Source: Streptomyces sp. JB150 (GTDB lineage Bacteria; Actinomycetota; Actinomycetes; Streptomycetales; Streptomycetaceae). Taken from it: DNA of 64,000 bases. The position numbers were made by a program, and so were the translations under genes. Every line of letters begins with the position of its first letter. The first letter of the stretch is position 1. The notes under the pieces are model-generated. The model made no database searches and was not told the DNA's origin. It saw only the letters and a list, made by a program, of their open reading frames with translations. This document shows, piece after piece, positions 16,568 to 24,404 of the stretch. Location: assembly GCF_011193355.1 (NCBI RefSeq), contig NZ_CP049780.1, positions 3,981,085-4,045,084 of the forward strand, in the 5' to 3' direction.

Positions 16568-17479
16568 ATGACGGACGACGTCGCAGCAGCACGGGCCGCC
16601 GCCGAGGAGGAGTCGGCCTTCTCGCATCCGCCCGTCGCCCCCGACGCCACCGCCGCGTACGGGGACCATCCCGACCAGGTGATCGACTTCTACGTCCCGC
16701 GCGGCACCGAGCCCGCCGGCCCCACGTCCCTCGCACCGCTGGTCGTCGTCCTGCACGGGGGCGCCTGGCGGGCCCCGTACGACCGTCGTCACATCAGCCC
16801 GTTCGCCGGCTTCCTGGCCCGCAGGGGCTTCGCGGTGGCGAGTGTGGAGTACCGGCGCGGGGCACCGGAGGGGGCCGCGGGCGGGGCGCGGGAGGGCGGT
16901 GCCGACGGGCCGCATGCCGCCGGGCGCTGGCCGGACACCTTCGACGACGTGGCCGCCGCGCTCGACGCCCTGCCCGCGCTGGCGCGCGGAGCCGTGCCGC
17001 AGGCCGATCCCGGCCGTACGGTGCTCACCGGGCACTCGGCCGGCGGCCACCTCGCGCTGTGGGCCGCCGCCCGGCACCTGCTGCCCGCCGACGCGCCCTG
17101 GCGCACCGACGGACCCGCCCCGCTGCGCGGGGTCGTCGCCCTCGCCCCGATCGCCGACTTCACGGTCGCGGACAAGCTCGACGTGTGCGGCGGCGCGGTG
17201 CGTCAACTCCTCGGCGGACAGGACGCGTTCGCCGAGCGGCAGCCGTACGCCGACCCGGCGCTGCTGCTGCCGACGGGCATCGCGACGACCCTGGTCCAGG
17301 GGCGTACCGACCGGGACGTTCCGCAGGCGGTCGCCGAGGCGTACGCGGACGCGGCGGCCAAGGCCGGGGAGGTCGTCGGGCTGACGCTGCTGGAGGACGT
17401 CGGCCACTTCCCGCTGATCGACCCGGCGGCGGACGCCTGCGCGGTGGTGGCGGAGGAGATCGCGCAGCTGGCGTGGTGA
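16568..17479 (+). CDS. alpha/beta hydrolase, possible kynurenine formamidase
   Basis: This 303-residue esterase/lipase-type hydrolase has VVVLHGGAWRAPYD (the HGG oxyanion motif), the nucleophile elbow TGHSAGGHLALWAA, a likely catalytic Asp in VQGRTDRDVPQ and a His in EDVGHFPLID. The HGGxW motif also occurs in eukaryotic arylformamidases. The gene lies next to kynA and kynU, whose pathway needs a formamidase to turn N-formylkynurenine into kynurenine, so that role is a reasonable inference. A general esterase remains possible. ATG at 16568 is preceded by GAGAGGTTGGAG. Confidence 0.75.
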   Translation: MTDDVAAARAAAEEESAFSHPPVAPDATAAYGDHPDQVIDFYVPRGTEPAGPTSLAPLVVVLHGGAWRAPYDRRHISPFAGFLARRGFAVASVEYRRGAPEGAAGGAREGGADGPHAAGRWPDTFDDVAAALDALPALARGAVPQADPGRTVLTGHSAGGHLALWAAARHLLPADAPWRTDGPAPLRGVVALAPIADFTVADKLDVCGGAVRQLLGGQDAFAERQPYADPALLLPTGIATTLVQGRTDRDVPQAVAEAYADAAAKAGEVVGLTLLEDVGHFPLIDPAADACAVVAEEIAQLAW

Positions 17480-17540
17480 GGGGGAGACGCCGGGCGGGCC
17501 GGGCGGGCCGGGCGGGCGTCCGGACCGTGGCCCTCGTCAT

Positions 17541-17616
17541 ACCCGTAGTACCTGAGAGCTACGTCCGCGAAGAGCTCCGCGGCGGGACGCGGGCGACGCC
17601 TCGCGCTCCGTAACTT
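17541..17616 (+). promoter_or_regulatory. conserved promoter/operator block 1 (paired with 20771-20846)
   Basis: ACCCGTAGTACCTGAGA at 17541-17557 is followed exactly 70 bases later by TAACTTCC at 17611. The same 17 bases and a TAACGTTCC at the same 70-base distance occur upstream of the second sensor kinase at 20771-20849. The TAAC hexamer fits a -10 box; the upstream 17-mer is a candidate activator site, perhaps for one of the adjacent response regulators. Confidence 0.6.
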
Positions 17617-17664
17617 CCCTGGTGAGCCTGCCCGATGGACGGGCGGGCCGGAAGGGAAGCGACC

Positions 17665-18792
17665 ATGGAGCCGACCGCCGAACCGGGCCGCGGCACCTCC
17701 GGCGGCCTCAGCGTCCCCGGCACTCCGGGCCCGCACAGCGCCCCCGGAGCCCCCGTCACTCACGGTGCCCTCGGCGCTCCCGGCACGCAGGGCGCCTCCG
17801 CCGTCCCTGGTGCCCGCGGCGCCCTCGGCACTGCCGGCGCGCAGGGCACCCTCAGCGCTCCCGGCCTACAGGGCGCCTCCGGGGCTTCCGGCGCGCACAG
17901 CGCCCTCGCCGTCCCTGGTGCTCGCAGCGCTCCCGACACTCCCGGCACGCAGGGCACCCCCAGCGCTCCCGGCCCGCACGGTGCCTCCGGGGCTCCCGCT
18001 GCCCGCAGTGGCCTTCGCACCGCCGGCGTCTCGCCGGTGCGCCGCGGTGGTGTGCGCCGCCGCCGTGCGCCCCGACGGGTGCGCGCTCTGCTCGCCCTGC
18101 TCATCACCGTCTGTGTGGTGTTCCCGCTGTCCGCCGCCGCGCGTCCCTCGATCCCGGCCCCGGCCCCGGCCGTCCTCCCCCCGCTCACCGCGGCCACGCT
18201 GGACACGGCGTACGCGGCGAACCGCGCCAACGCCGCGCGGGCCGCCCGGATGGCCGCCGCGCACGGCGACCGGCACCGCGCGGACGCGGACCGCGCCCTG
18301 GCCGCCGCGTCCCGCCGGCTCCTCGCCTTCGACGGCCGCGGCAGCGGCCGGGTCGTCGAGGTCTTCGGCGACCTCGCCCGCGCGGAGCGCGTCGCCGTGC
18401 TGGTCCCCGGCTCCGACACCTCCCTCGACACCTACGGCCGCTTCCGCGCGACGGCGACCGCCCTGCACCACCGGCTCACCGCCGAGGACGGCCGCGCGGC
18501 CGGACGGGTCGCGGTGGTGGCCTGGCTCGGCTACGACACCCCCGGCACGGTCAGCACCGCCGTCCTCACGCCCGGCCGCGCCGACCAGGCCGCCCCCGCG
18601 CTGAACGAGTTCCTGCACCGGCTGTACGCCGTAACGGGCCGCGACACCCGCGTCTCCCTGCTGTGCCACTCCCGGGGGACCGGGTACGGGTCTGGCTGCG
18701 CGTGCTGCGCGACGACCTGTGCACCCTCGCGGCGGACCCGTTGCCCCCGTTCGTGTGGCTGCGCTGGCTCCCGCACGGCCTGGTGTGCCTGA
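17665..18792 (+). pseudogene. truncated alpha/beta hydrolase with collagen-like N-terminus
   Basis: The frame starts at ATG 17665 with GAAGGGA seven bases upstream. It encodes a Gly/Pro/Ala repeat tract (residues about 21-110), an Arg-rich stretch, a membrane helix (ALLALLITVCVVFPLSA) and then an actinobacterial alpha/beta hydrolase domain (VFGDLARAERVAVLVPGSD, VVAWLGYDTPGTVS). The domain reaches its nucleophile elbow, VSLLCHSRG, and is cut there at about 18677, joined to sensor-kinase sequence in another frame. The catalytic Asp and His regions are missing. The open frame then runs out of register to 18792. I judge it non-functional as a hydrolase. Confidence 0.75.
17725..17994. repeat. 27-bp coding tandem repeat, ten copies
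   Basis: Ten nine-residue units with consensus PGxQGAxxA (for example PGTQGASAV, PGARGALGT, PGLQGASGA) lie in register inside the truncated hydrolase gene. The DNA unit is 27 bases and diverged. The pattern is collagen-like, rich in Gly and Pro with small residues. Confidence 0.8.
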
Positions 18793-20090
18793 CCGCGGTC
18801 GCCCTCACGGTCGGCGATCTGGCGCAGCTGCAGGACCACGGCGCGCTCGGCTTCGGTTTCGCCCTGCCGATCGCCGCGGCGAAGGGCGGCGCGGTGGCGC
18901 TCGCGCTGTGGCGGCCGCTGCCCGCCTGGTGGCTGTCGACGGCGGCGTTCGTGGTCGGGGCCGTGGCGCTGCGGCAGCGGCAGCTGTCGGGCGCCGCCGA
19001 CGAGTTCACCTGGCCGTGGACCTCCGCCGGGATCATCGCGGGCCTGCTCGTGCTGCTGCTGCTCGCGCTGCGGGTGCCCAGCCGGGTGTCCGCCGAGGCG
19101 CTGTTCGTCACACTGGCGCTGACCTGGGCGCTGCAAGGCCTGCTGGGCGCACCGGACTACCAGAGCACCGGCGTCCTCGCGATCGCCCTCTTCGCCGTCG
19201 CCGTCATCCTCGGCATGGCCCTGCGCGGCCACCGCGAGGCCCGGGCCGAACTCGGCCGGCAGGCCACCATCACCGCCGAGGAACGCGCCCGCCGCACCGT
19301 GCTGGAGGAGCGCAACCGGATCGCGTGGGAGCTGCACGACGTGGTCGCCCACCACATGTCGGTGATCTCCATCCAGGCCCAGGTCGCCCCCCACCTGGTG
19401 GAGAACCCGCCGGAGGAGCTGAAGGAGAACCTGGCCGGCATCCGGCAGAACGCGCTGGAGGCGCTGACCGAACTGCGGCGCGTCCTCGGCGTGCTGCGCT
19501 CGGAGAACCCCGGGGACCCCTACGGCCTGGGCGAGTCCGGGGCCGGCGCGGCGCCGGACGCCCCGCAGCCCACCCTGGACCGCCTGGACGCGCTGATCGG
19601 GAACACCAGGGCGGCCGGGCTGAAGGTGGCCGCCGAGGTGCGGGGCCGGCCGGAGTCGCCGTATCCGCCCGGCGTGGAGCTGTCGGCGTACCGGATCGTG
19701 CAGGAGGCGCTGAGCAACGCGCTGCGGCACGCGCCGGGTTCCCGCGTGCGCGTCGTGGTCGACCACATGCCGGAGGGTCTGCTCCTGGACGTGGTCAACG
19801 GCCGTCCGGAGCGCCCGGCCCCGCCCTCCCCGGGCGCCGGGCACGGGCTGCTCGGGATGCGGGAGCGCGCGGCGATGCTCGGCGGGCACGTCACCGCGTC
19901 GCCGACCCTGCACGGCGGATTCCAGGTCAACGCCTTCCTGCCCAGGGACGGCGCCATCGACGGCTCCGACGAGGACCTGCGCGGCCTGCCGGAGGCGGAG
20001 TACATCTTTCCCGGCCCACCGACCGACCGACCGAAAGCCCCACCGAACGACCCATCGACAGACCCACCGACAGGAGAAGAGACCCCATGA
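18702..20090 (+). CDS. two-component sensor histidine kinase, 5' end lost or replaced
   Basis: From WLRVLRDDL onward this is a NarL-type sensor kinase: four or five membrane helices, then the HisKA_3 helix with phospho-acceptor H212 (ELHDVVAHHMSVI), then a HATPase domain (YRIVQEALSNALRHAP N-box, AGHGLLGMRERAAML G-box). It would sense a membrane signal and phosphorylate the regulator encoded next (ATGA overlap). The start is uncertain. GTG 18702 is the first near the domain, with no ribosome site. The same frame is open back to GTG 17622, just after promoter block 1. The hydrolase junction lies immediately upstream. The C-terminus ends in a Pro/Asp/Thr repeat. Confidence 0.75.
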   Translation: MLRDDLCTLAADPLPPFVWLRWLPHGLVCLTAVALTVGDLAQLQDHGALGFGFALPIAAAKGGAVALALWRPLPAWWLSTAAFVVGAVALRQRQLSGAADEFTWPWTSAGIIAGLLVLLLLALRVPSRVSAEALFVTLALTWALQGLLGAPDYQSTGVLAIALFAVAVILGMALRGHREARAELGRQATITAEERARRTVLEERNRIAWELHDVVAHHMSVISIQAQVAPHLVENPPEELKENLAGIRQNALEALTELRRVLGVLRSENPGDPYGLGESGAGAAPDAPQPTLDRLDALIGNTRAAGLKVAAEVRGRPESPYPPGVELSAYRIVQEALSNALRHAPGSRVRVVVDHMPEGLLLDVVNGRPERPAPPSPGAGHGLLGMRERAAMLGGHVTASPTLHGGFQVNAFLPRDGAIDGSDEDLRGLPEAEYIFPGPPTDRPKAPPNDPSTDPPTGEETP

Positions 20091-20761
20091 CGAGCGGCAC
20101 GATCCGCGTACTCATCGCCGACGACCAGCAGATGGTCCGGCAGGGCTTCACCGTGCTGCTCAACACCAAGCCCGACATCGAGGTGATCGGCCAGGCGGTG
20201 GACGGCCTGGACGCGGTCGCCAAGGTCGCCGAACTCGACCCGGACGTCGTGCTGATGGACATCCGCATGCCGGAGCTGGGCGGTATCGAGGCCACCCGCC
20301 GCGTCACCGCGTCCACCCAGCGCACCCGGGTGCTGGTGCTGACCACCTTCGACCTCGACGAGTACGTGTACGAGGCGCTGCGGGCCGGAGCCTCCGGGTT
20401 CCTGCTGAAGGACGCCTCCGCCGACCAGCTCGCCGAGGCGGTCCGGGTGGTCGCCGCGGGGGACGCGCTGCTCGCGCCCGGTGTCACCCGGCGGCTGATC
20501 ACCGAGTTCTCCCGCCTGGAGGGCGCGCCGCGCGCCCCGCTGAAGGAACGCGTCGCGGATCTCACCGAGCGCGAGACGGAGGTCCTCGCCCTGATCGCGC
20601 GCGGCCTGTCCAACGCGGAGATCGCCCGTCAGCTGGTGGTCGCCGAGCAGACCGTGAAGACGCACGTGGGCCGCATCCTGGTGAAACTGGGGCTGCGTGA
20701 CCGGACCCAGGCGGCGGTGTTCGCGTACGAGTCGGGGCTGGTGCGGCCGACGGGCTACTGA
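20087..20761 (+). CDS. LuxR/NarL-family response regulator
   Basis: This 224-residue regulator has a receiver domain with acidic pocket D12-D13, phospho-acceptor D58 (VVLMDIRMPE), the switch threonine in VLTTFDLDEY and the lysine in FLLKDAS. A LuxR helix-turn-helix follows (LTERETEVLALIARGLSNAEIARQL). It overlaps the kinase stop by ATGA, so the pair is one operon with coupled translation. It is closely similar to the regulator at 22284, especially across FDLDEYVYEALRAGASGFLL, so the pairs are paralogs and could cross-talk or bind similar sites. Confidence 0.92.
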   Translation: MTSGTIRVLIADDQQMVRQGFTVLLNTKPDIEVIGQAVDGLDAVAKVAELDPDVVLMDIRMPELGGIEATRRVTASTQRTRVLVLTTFDLDEYVYEALRAGASGFLLKDASADQLAEAVRVVAAGDALLAPGVTRRLITEFSRLEGAPRAPLKERVADLTERETEVLALIARGLSNAEIARQLVVAEQTVKTHVGRILVKLGLRDRTQAAVFAYESGLVRPTGY

Positions 20762-20770
20762 GCGGGGGCG

Positions 20771-20849
20771 ACCCGTAGTACCTGAGACGGACGCCGAAGG
20801 ACCCGTCTGCGTGGTGACGACGGTGACCCCCCGACCGGCCTAACGTTCC
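20771..20849 (+). promoter_or_regulatory. conserved promoter/operator block 2 upstream of second sensor kinase
   Basis: ACCCGTAGTACCTGAGA at 20771-20787 and TAACGTTCC starting at 20841 match block 1 in sequence and in their exact 70-base separation. TAACGT (20841-20846) lies seven bases before the kinase GTG at 20854, so the transcript is probably leaderless. Confidence 0.6.
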
Positions 20850-20853
20850 GCAC

Positions 20854-22287
20854 GTGACCGAGACGCCCCAGACCCACCCGACGCACTCCGCGAGCCGCGC
20901 GGAACACGCGGCATCCACACCCCCCACGACATCCGCGAGCTCCACCGGCTCCCCGCATTCCACGGGCTCCACCGGCTCCCCGTACGCCGCCTACAAGCCG
21001 CGCAGCCCCGAGTACCGGCTGGCCGCCGACGCCCTGCGCGGCCTGCGGCAGGACCTGTTCCGCGATGCCTTCGCCTACCGCCCGCTGCCCCGCGTGGCGG
21101 CGGACGGCCCGCTCACCCGGCGGCTGCGCGGCCGGCTCCGGGAGTACGTGTCGTGGACCCCGCACGCGGTGATCTGCGCCGCCGGCTTCTTCGCGCTGCT
21201 CCTGGCGTCCGTCAGCAGCGACGGCGGCAGCGCGGAGCCGATCGTCGCGCTGTGCGCCCTCGCGCCGGTGCTGCTGACCATGGTCCGGCCGGTCGCCGCG
21301 TTCTGGGCGTCGATGGCCGCGACGCTGATATGCGGCGTGCTGGGCGGATGGGGCGACTGGCCGTGGCCGCCCGGCGCCTTCCTCTCCCACCTGGTGGTGC
21401 TGACGGTCGTCGCGATCCGCACCCGGCCCCGCACGGCGGCCTGGATGTGGCTGCTGACCGGCGTGTACGGGTTCTTCGCCGAGAGCCTCTTCGGCTGGGG
21501 CCACTACAGCACCAACACCGCCCCGATGCTGGTCGTCTCGGCCATGGCCCTGCTCGTCGTCACCGTCTGGCACATCCGCCGGGAGGCCGAGCAGGAGGTC
21601 ACCGCCCAGCAGACGGTGACCGCGCACGAGCGGTCCCGGCGCACGCTGCTGGAGGAGCGCACCACGATCGCCCGGGAGCTGCACGACGTGGTCGCCCACC
21701 ACATGTCGGTCGTCGCCATCCAGGCCGAGGCCGCCCCCTACCGGGTGGAGAACCCGCCGCCGGAGCTGGAGCGCGCCTTCGCGACGATCCGGGAGAACGC
21801 CGTCGCGGCCCTCACCGAACTGCGCCGCGTCCTCGGCGTGGTCCGCGCCGAGGACTACGAGGCCCCGGACGCCCCGCAGCCCACCCTCGCCGACCTGGAC
21901 GCGCTGCTCGCCAACGTGCGCGACGCCGGCCTGGACGTCGGCAAGACGGTGACCGGAGCGGTGCGCGAACTGCCGCAGGGCGTGGAGCTGTCGGCGTACC
22001 GGATCGTGCAGGAGGCGCTGAGCAACACCCTCAGACACGCGCCCGGCGCGAGCGCCCGCGTCGAGATCGGCTACGTCCTCGGCGGGCTGGGCCTGCGCGT
22101 GGTCAACACCGCCCCGCCCGCGCCGTCCCTGGTCAAGCCCTCACCGGGCGCCGGCCACGGCATCACCGGGATGCGCGAGCGCGTCTCGATGCTGGGCGGC
22201 GAGATGACGGCCGGCCCCACGGACGACGGCGGCTACGAGGTGACGGTGTTCCTGCCCGTCCCGACGGCGAGCGAGGACGACGCATGA
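20854..22287 (+). CDS. two-component sensor histidine kinase
   Basis: This 477-residue kinase has a disordered Ser/Thr/Pro/His N-terminus (1-50), a short amphipathic region, five or six membrane helices (about 95-230), a HisKA_3 helix with H277 (ELHDVVAHHMSVV), and a HATPase domain (YRIVQEALSNTLRHAP, AGHGITGMRERVSML). It lacks a large sensor domain outside the membrane, so it probably detects a signal within or at the membrane. The GTG start is placed by the leaderless promoter. Its stop overlaps the next regulator's start (ATGA). It is paralogous to the kinase at 18702. Confidence 0.92.
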   Translation: MTETPQTHPTHSASRAEHAASTPPTTSASSTGSPHSTGSTGSPYAAYKPRSPEYRLAADALRGLRQDLFRDAFAYRPLPRVAADGPLTRRLRGRLREYVSWTPHAVICAAGFFALLLASVSSDGGSAEPIVALCALAPVLLTMVRPVAAFWASMAATLICGVLGGWGDWPWPPGAFLSHLVVLTVVAIRTRPRTAAWMWLLTGVYGFFAESLFGWGHYSTNTAPMLVVSAMALLVVTVWHIRREAEQEVTAQQTVTAHERSRRTLLEERTTIARELHDVVAHHMSVVAIQAEAAPYRVENPPPELERAFATIRENAVAALTELRRVLGVVRAEDYEAPDAPQPTLADLDALLANVRDAGLDVGKTVTGAVRELPQGVELSAYRIVQEALSNTLRHAPGASARVEIGYVLGGLGLRVVNTAPPAPSLVKPSPGAGHGITGMRERVSMLGGEMTAGPTDDGGYEVTVFLPVPTASEDDA

Positions 22288-22949
22288 CCATCCGCGTCCT
22301 GGTCGCGGACGACCAGATGCTGGTGCGCGAGGGCTTTTCGGTCCTGCTGAACGCGATGCCGGACATCGAGGTCGTCGGCGAGGCGGTGAACGGCCGCGAG
22401 GCGGTCGACCGGGTCCGGGAGCTGTCACCGGACGTCGTGCTGATGGACATCCGGATGCCGGAGCTGAACGGCATCGAGGCGACCCGGGAGATCGTCGCCG
22501 CGGACGGCGCGGCGAAGGTGCTGGTGCTGACCACCTTCGACCTCGACGAGTACGTGTACCAGGCGCTGCGCGCGGGAGCCTCCGGGTTCCTGCTGAAGGA
22601 CGCCTCGGCGCGGCAGCTCGCCGAGGGCGTGCGGGTGGTGGCGTCCGGGGAGGCGCTGCTCGCCCCGTCGGTCACCAAGCGGCTGATCACCGAGTTCTCC
22701 AAGCTGGCCGAGGGCCCGAGGGTGCTGCCGCAGGCGCAGCAGGCGTACGGCGACCTCACCGACCGCGAGACGGAGGTGCTGGTCCTCATCGCGCACGGCC
22801 TGTCGAACGCGGAGATCGCGCAGCGGCTGGTGGTCGCCGAGTCCACGATCAAGACCCATGTCAGCCGGGTCCTGGTGAAGCTGGGCCTGCGGGACCGCAC
22901 CCAGGCGGCGGTGTTCGCCTACGAGGCGCGGCTGGTGACACCGGGCTGA
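22284..22949 (+). CDS. LuxR/NarL-family response regulator
   Basis: This 221-residue regulator has acidic pair D9-D10, phospho-acceptor D55 (VVLMDIRMPE), VLTTFDLDEYVYQALRAGAS and the receiver lysine in FLLKDAS. A C-terminal LuxR helix-turn-helix (LTDRETEVLVLIAHGLSNAEIAQRL) binds DNA. It is encoded with the kinase at 20854 through an ATGA overlap. The conserved block shared by promoters 1 and 2 is a plausible target for this protein or its paralog at 20087. Confidence 0.92.
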   Translation: MTIRVLVADDQMLVREGFSVLLNAMPDIEVVGEAVNGREAVDRVRELSPDVVLMDIRMPELNGIEATREIVAADGAAKVLVLTTFDLDEYVYQALRAGASGFLLKDASARQLAEGVRVVASGEALLAPSVTKRLITEFSKLAEGPRVLPQAQQAYGDLTDRETEVLVLIAHGLSNAEIAQRLVVAESTIKTHVSRVLVKLGLRDRTQAAVFAYEARLVTPG

Positions 22950-23066
22950 CCCGGCCGCGAGGGGCCCGGCCGCGAGGGACCTGGCCGCGCGAGCGCGAGG
23001 GGACCTGCGCGAGGGGGCGCGGGAACTGGGCATTGCGGCCCCTGGCCAGGGACGGGGCCGCCGGGC

Positions 23067-23072
23067 TAGCGT
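23067..23072 (+). promoter_or_regulatory. putative -10 box of P450 gene
   Basis: TAGCGT lies six bases before the P450 ATG, with no ribosome site between, so a leaderless message is plausible. Confidence 0.4.
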
Positions 23073-23078
23073 CCGGTC

Positions 23079-24284
23079 ATGGCAGCCTTCGACCCGTGGG
23101 ACCCGGCGTTCCTCGCCGACCCCTACCCCGCCTACGCCGAGCTGCGCGCCCGCGGCCGCGTGCACTACTACGAGCCCACCAACCAGTGGCTGGTCCCGCA
23201 CCACGCGGACGTCTCGGCGCTGCTGCGGGACCGCCGACTGGGGCGGACGTACCGGCACCGCTTCTCGCACGACGAGTTCGGCCGCACCCCGCCCCCGCCG
23301 GAGCAGGAGCCGTTCCACACGCTCAACGACCACGGGATGCTGGACCTGGAGCCGCCGGACCACACCCGCATCCGGCGGCTGGTGTCGAAGGCGTTCACGC
23401 CGCGCACGGTGGAGCGGCTGAAGCCGTATGTGGAGGCGCTGGCCGGGGAGCTGGCCGACGGGCTGGTCCGGCGGGGCGGCGGTGATCTGCTGGCCGAGGT
23501 CGCCGAGCCGCTGCCGGTCGCGGTGATCGCCGAGATGCTGGGCGTCCCGGAGTCCGACCGGGCGCCACTGCGGCCCTGGTCGGCGGACATCTGCGGGATG
23601 TACGAGCTGAACCCGTCGCAGGAGACGGCGGCCAAGGCGGTGCGGGCGTCGGCGGAGTTCTCGGACTACCTCCGGGGGCTGATCGCCGAGCGCCGCAAGG
23701 AACCCGGCGACGACCTGATCTCCGGCCTGATCGCGGCGCACGACGAGGGCGACCGGCTCACCGAGCAGGAGATGATCTCGACCTGCGTGCTGCTGCTGAA
23801 CGCGGGCCACGAGGCGACCGTGAACGCCACGGTCAACGGCTGGTGGGCGCTGCTGCGCCACCCGGACCAGCTCGCGGCGCTGCGCGCGGACCACTCCCTG
23901 GTCCCCACCGCGGTCGAGGAGCTGATGCGCTACGACACCCCGCTCCAGCTCTTCGAACGCTGGGTCCTCGACGAGATCGAGATCGAGGGGACGGTGATCC
24001 CGCGGGGAGCGGAACTGGCCCTGCTGTTCGGCTCCGCCAACCACGATCCGGCGGTCTTCACCGAGCCCGGCCGCCTCGACCTCACCCGCGCCGACAACCC
24101 GCACCTCTCGTTCAGCGCCGGCATCCACTACTGCATCGGCGCCCCGCTGGCCCGTATCGAACTGGCCGCCTCCATGAGGGCACTGCTGGAGCGCGCCCCG
24201 ACCCTGACCCTGGCCTCGGAGCCGGAACGCAAGCCGAACTTCGTGATCCGGGGACTGGAGGGCCTGGAGGTGAAGATCGCCTAG
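23079..24284 (+). CDS. cytochrome P450
   Basis: This 401-residue soluble P450 has the expected class I bacterial features. The I-helix is LLNAGHEATVNATVNG with H244-E245 in place of the more usual acid-alcohol pair. The K-helix ExxR is EELMR, and the heme loop is FSAGIHYCIGAPLAR with the thiolate C352. It would insert oxygen into an unknown substrate with electrons from a ferredoxin. No ferredoxin or reductase gene is adjacent; the only ferredoxin in the window is at 58444. It stands alone, convergent with the ABC exporter genes. Confidence 0.93.
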   Translation: MAAFDPWDPAFLADPYPAYAELRARGRVHYYEPTNQWLVPHHADVSALLRDRRLGRTYRHRFSHDEFGRTPPPPEQEPFHTLNDHGMLDLEPPDHTRIRRLVSKAFTPRTVERLKPYVEALAGELADGLVRRGGGDLLAEVAEPLPVAVIAEMLGVPESDRAPLRPWSADICGMYELNPSQETAAKAVRASAEFSDYLRGLIAERRKEPGDDLISGLIAAHDEGDRLTEQEMISTCVLLLNAGHEATVNATVNGWWALLRHPDQLAALRADHSLVPTAVEELMRYDTPLQLFERWVLDEIEIEGTVIPRGAELALLFGSANHDPAVFTEPGRLDLTRADNPHLSFSAGIHYCIGAPLARIELAASMRALLERAPTLTLASEPERKPNFVIRGLEGLEVKIA

Positions 24285-24348
24285 CGGGCGTCGCGGGCGT
24301 CGCGGGCGCCCGCGCCCCCCGGTGCGGCACCCGGTCACTTCAGGAAGC

Positions 24349-24404
24349 GACCAGGCCTCACGAAGCGACCAGAAGTGACCAGGCCTCACGAAGTGACCAG
24401 GTCC
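24349..24404. repeat. 28-bp direct tandem repeat at the 3' end of the permease gene
   Basis: GACCAGGCCTCACGAAG followed by YGACCAG occurs at 24349 and again at 24377, 28 bases apart. The second copy covers the permease stop codon (24386-24388), so the first looks like a duplication of the gene's end. Confidence 0.75.

Noticed and set aside
23079..24284. P450 and ferredoxin (58444) as one redox operon
   Set aside because: They lie 34 kb apart with unrelated neighbours. A functional link is possible but has no support in gene order.
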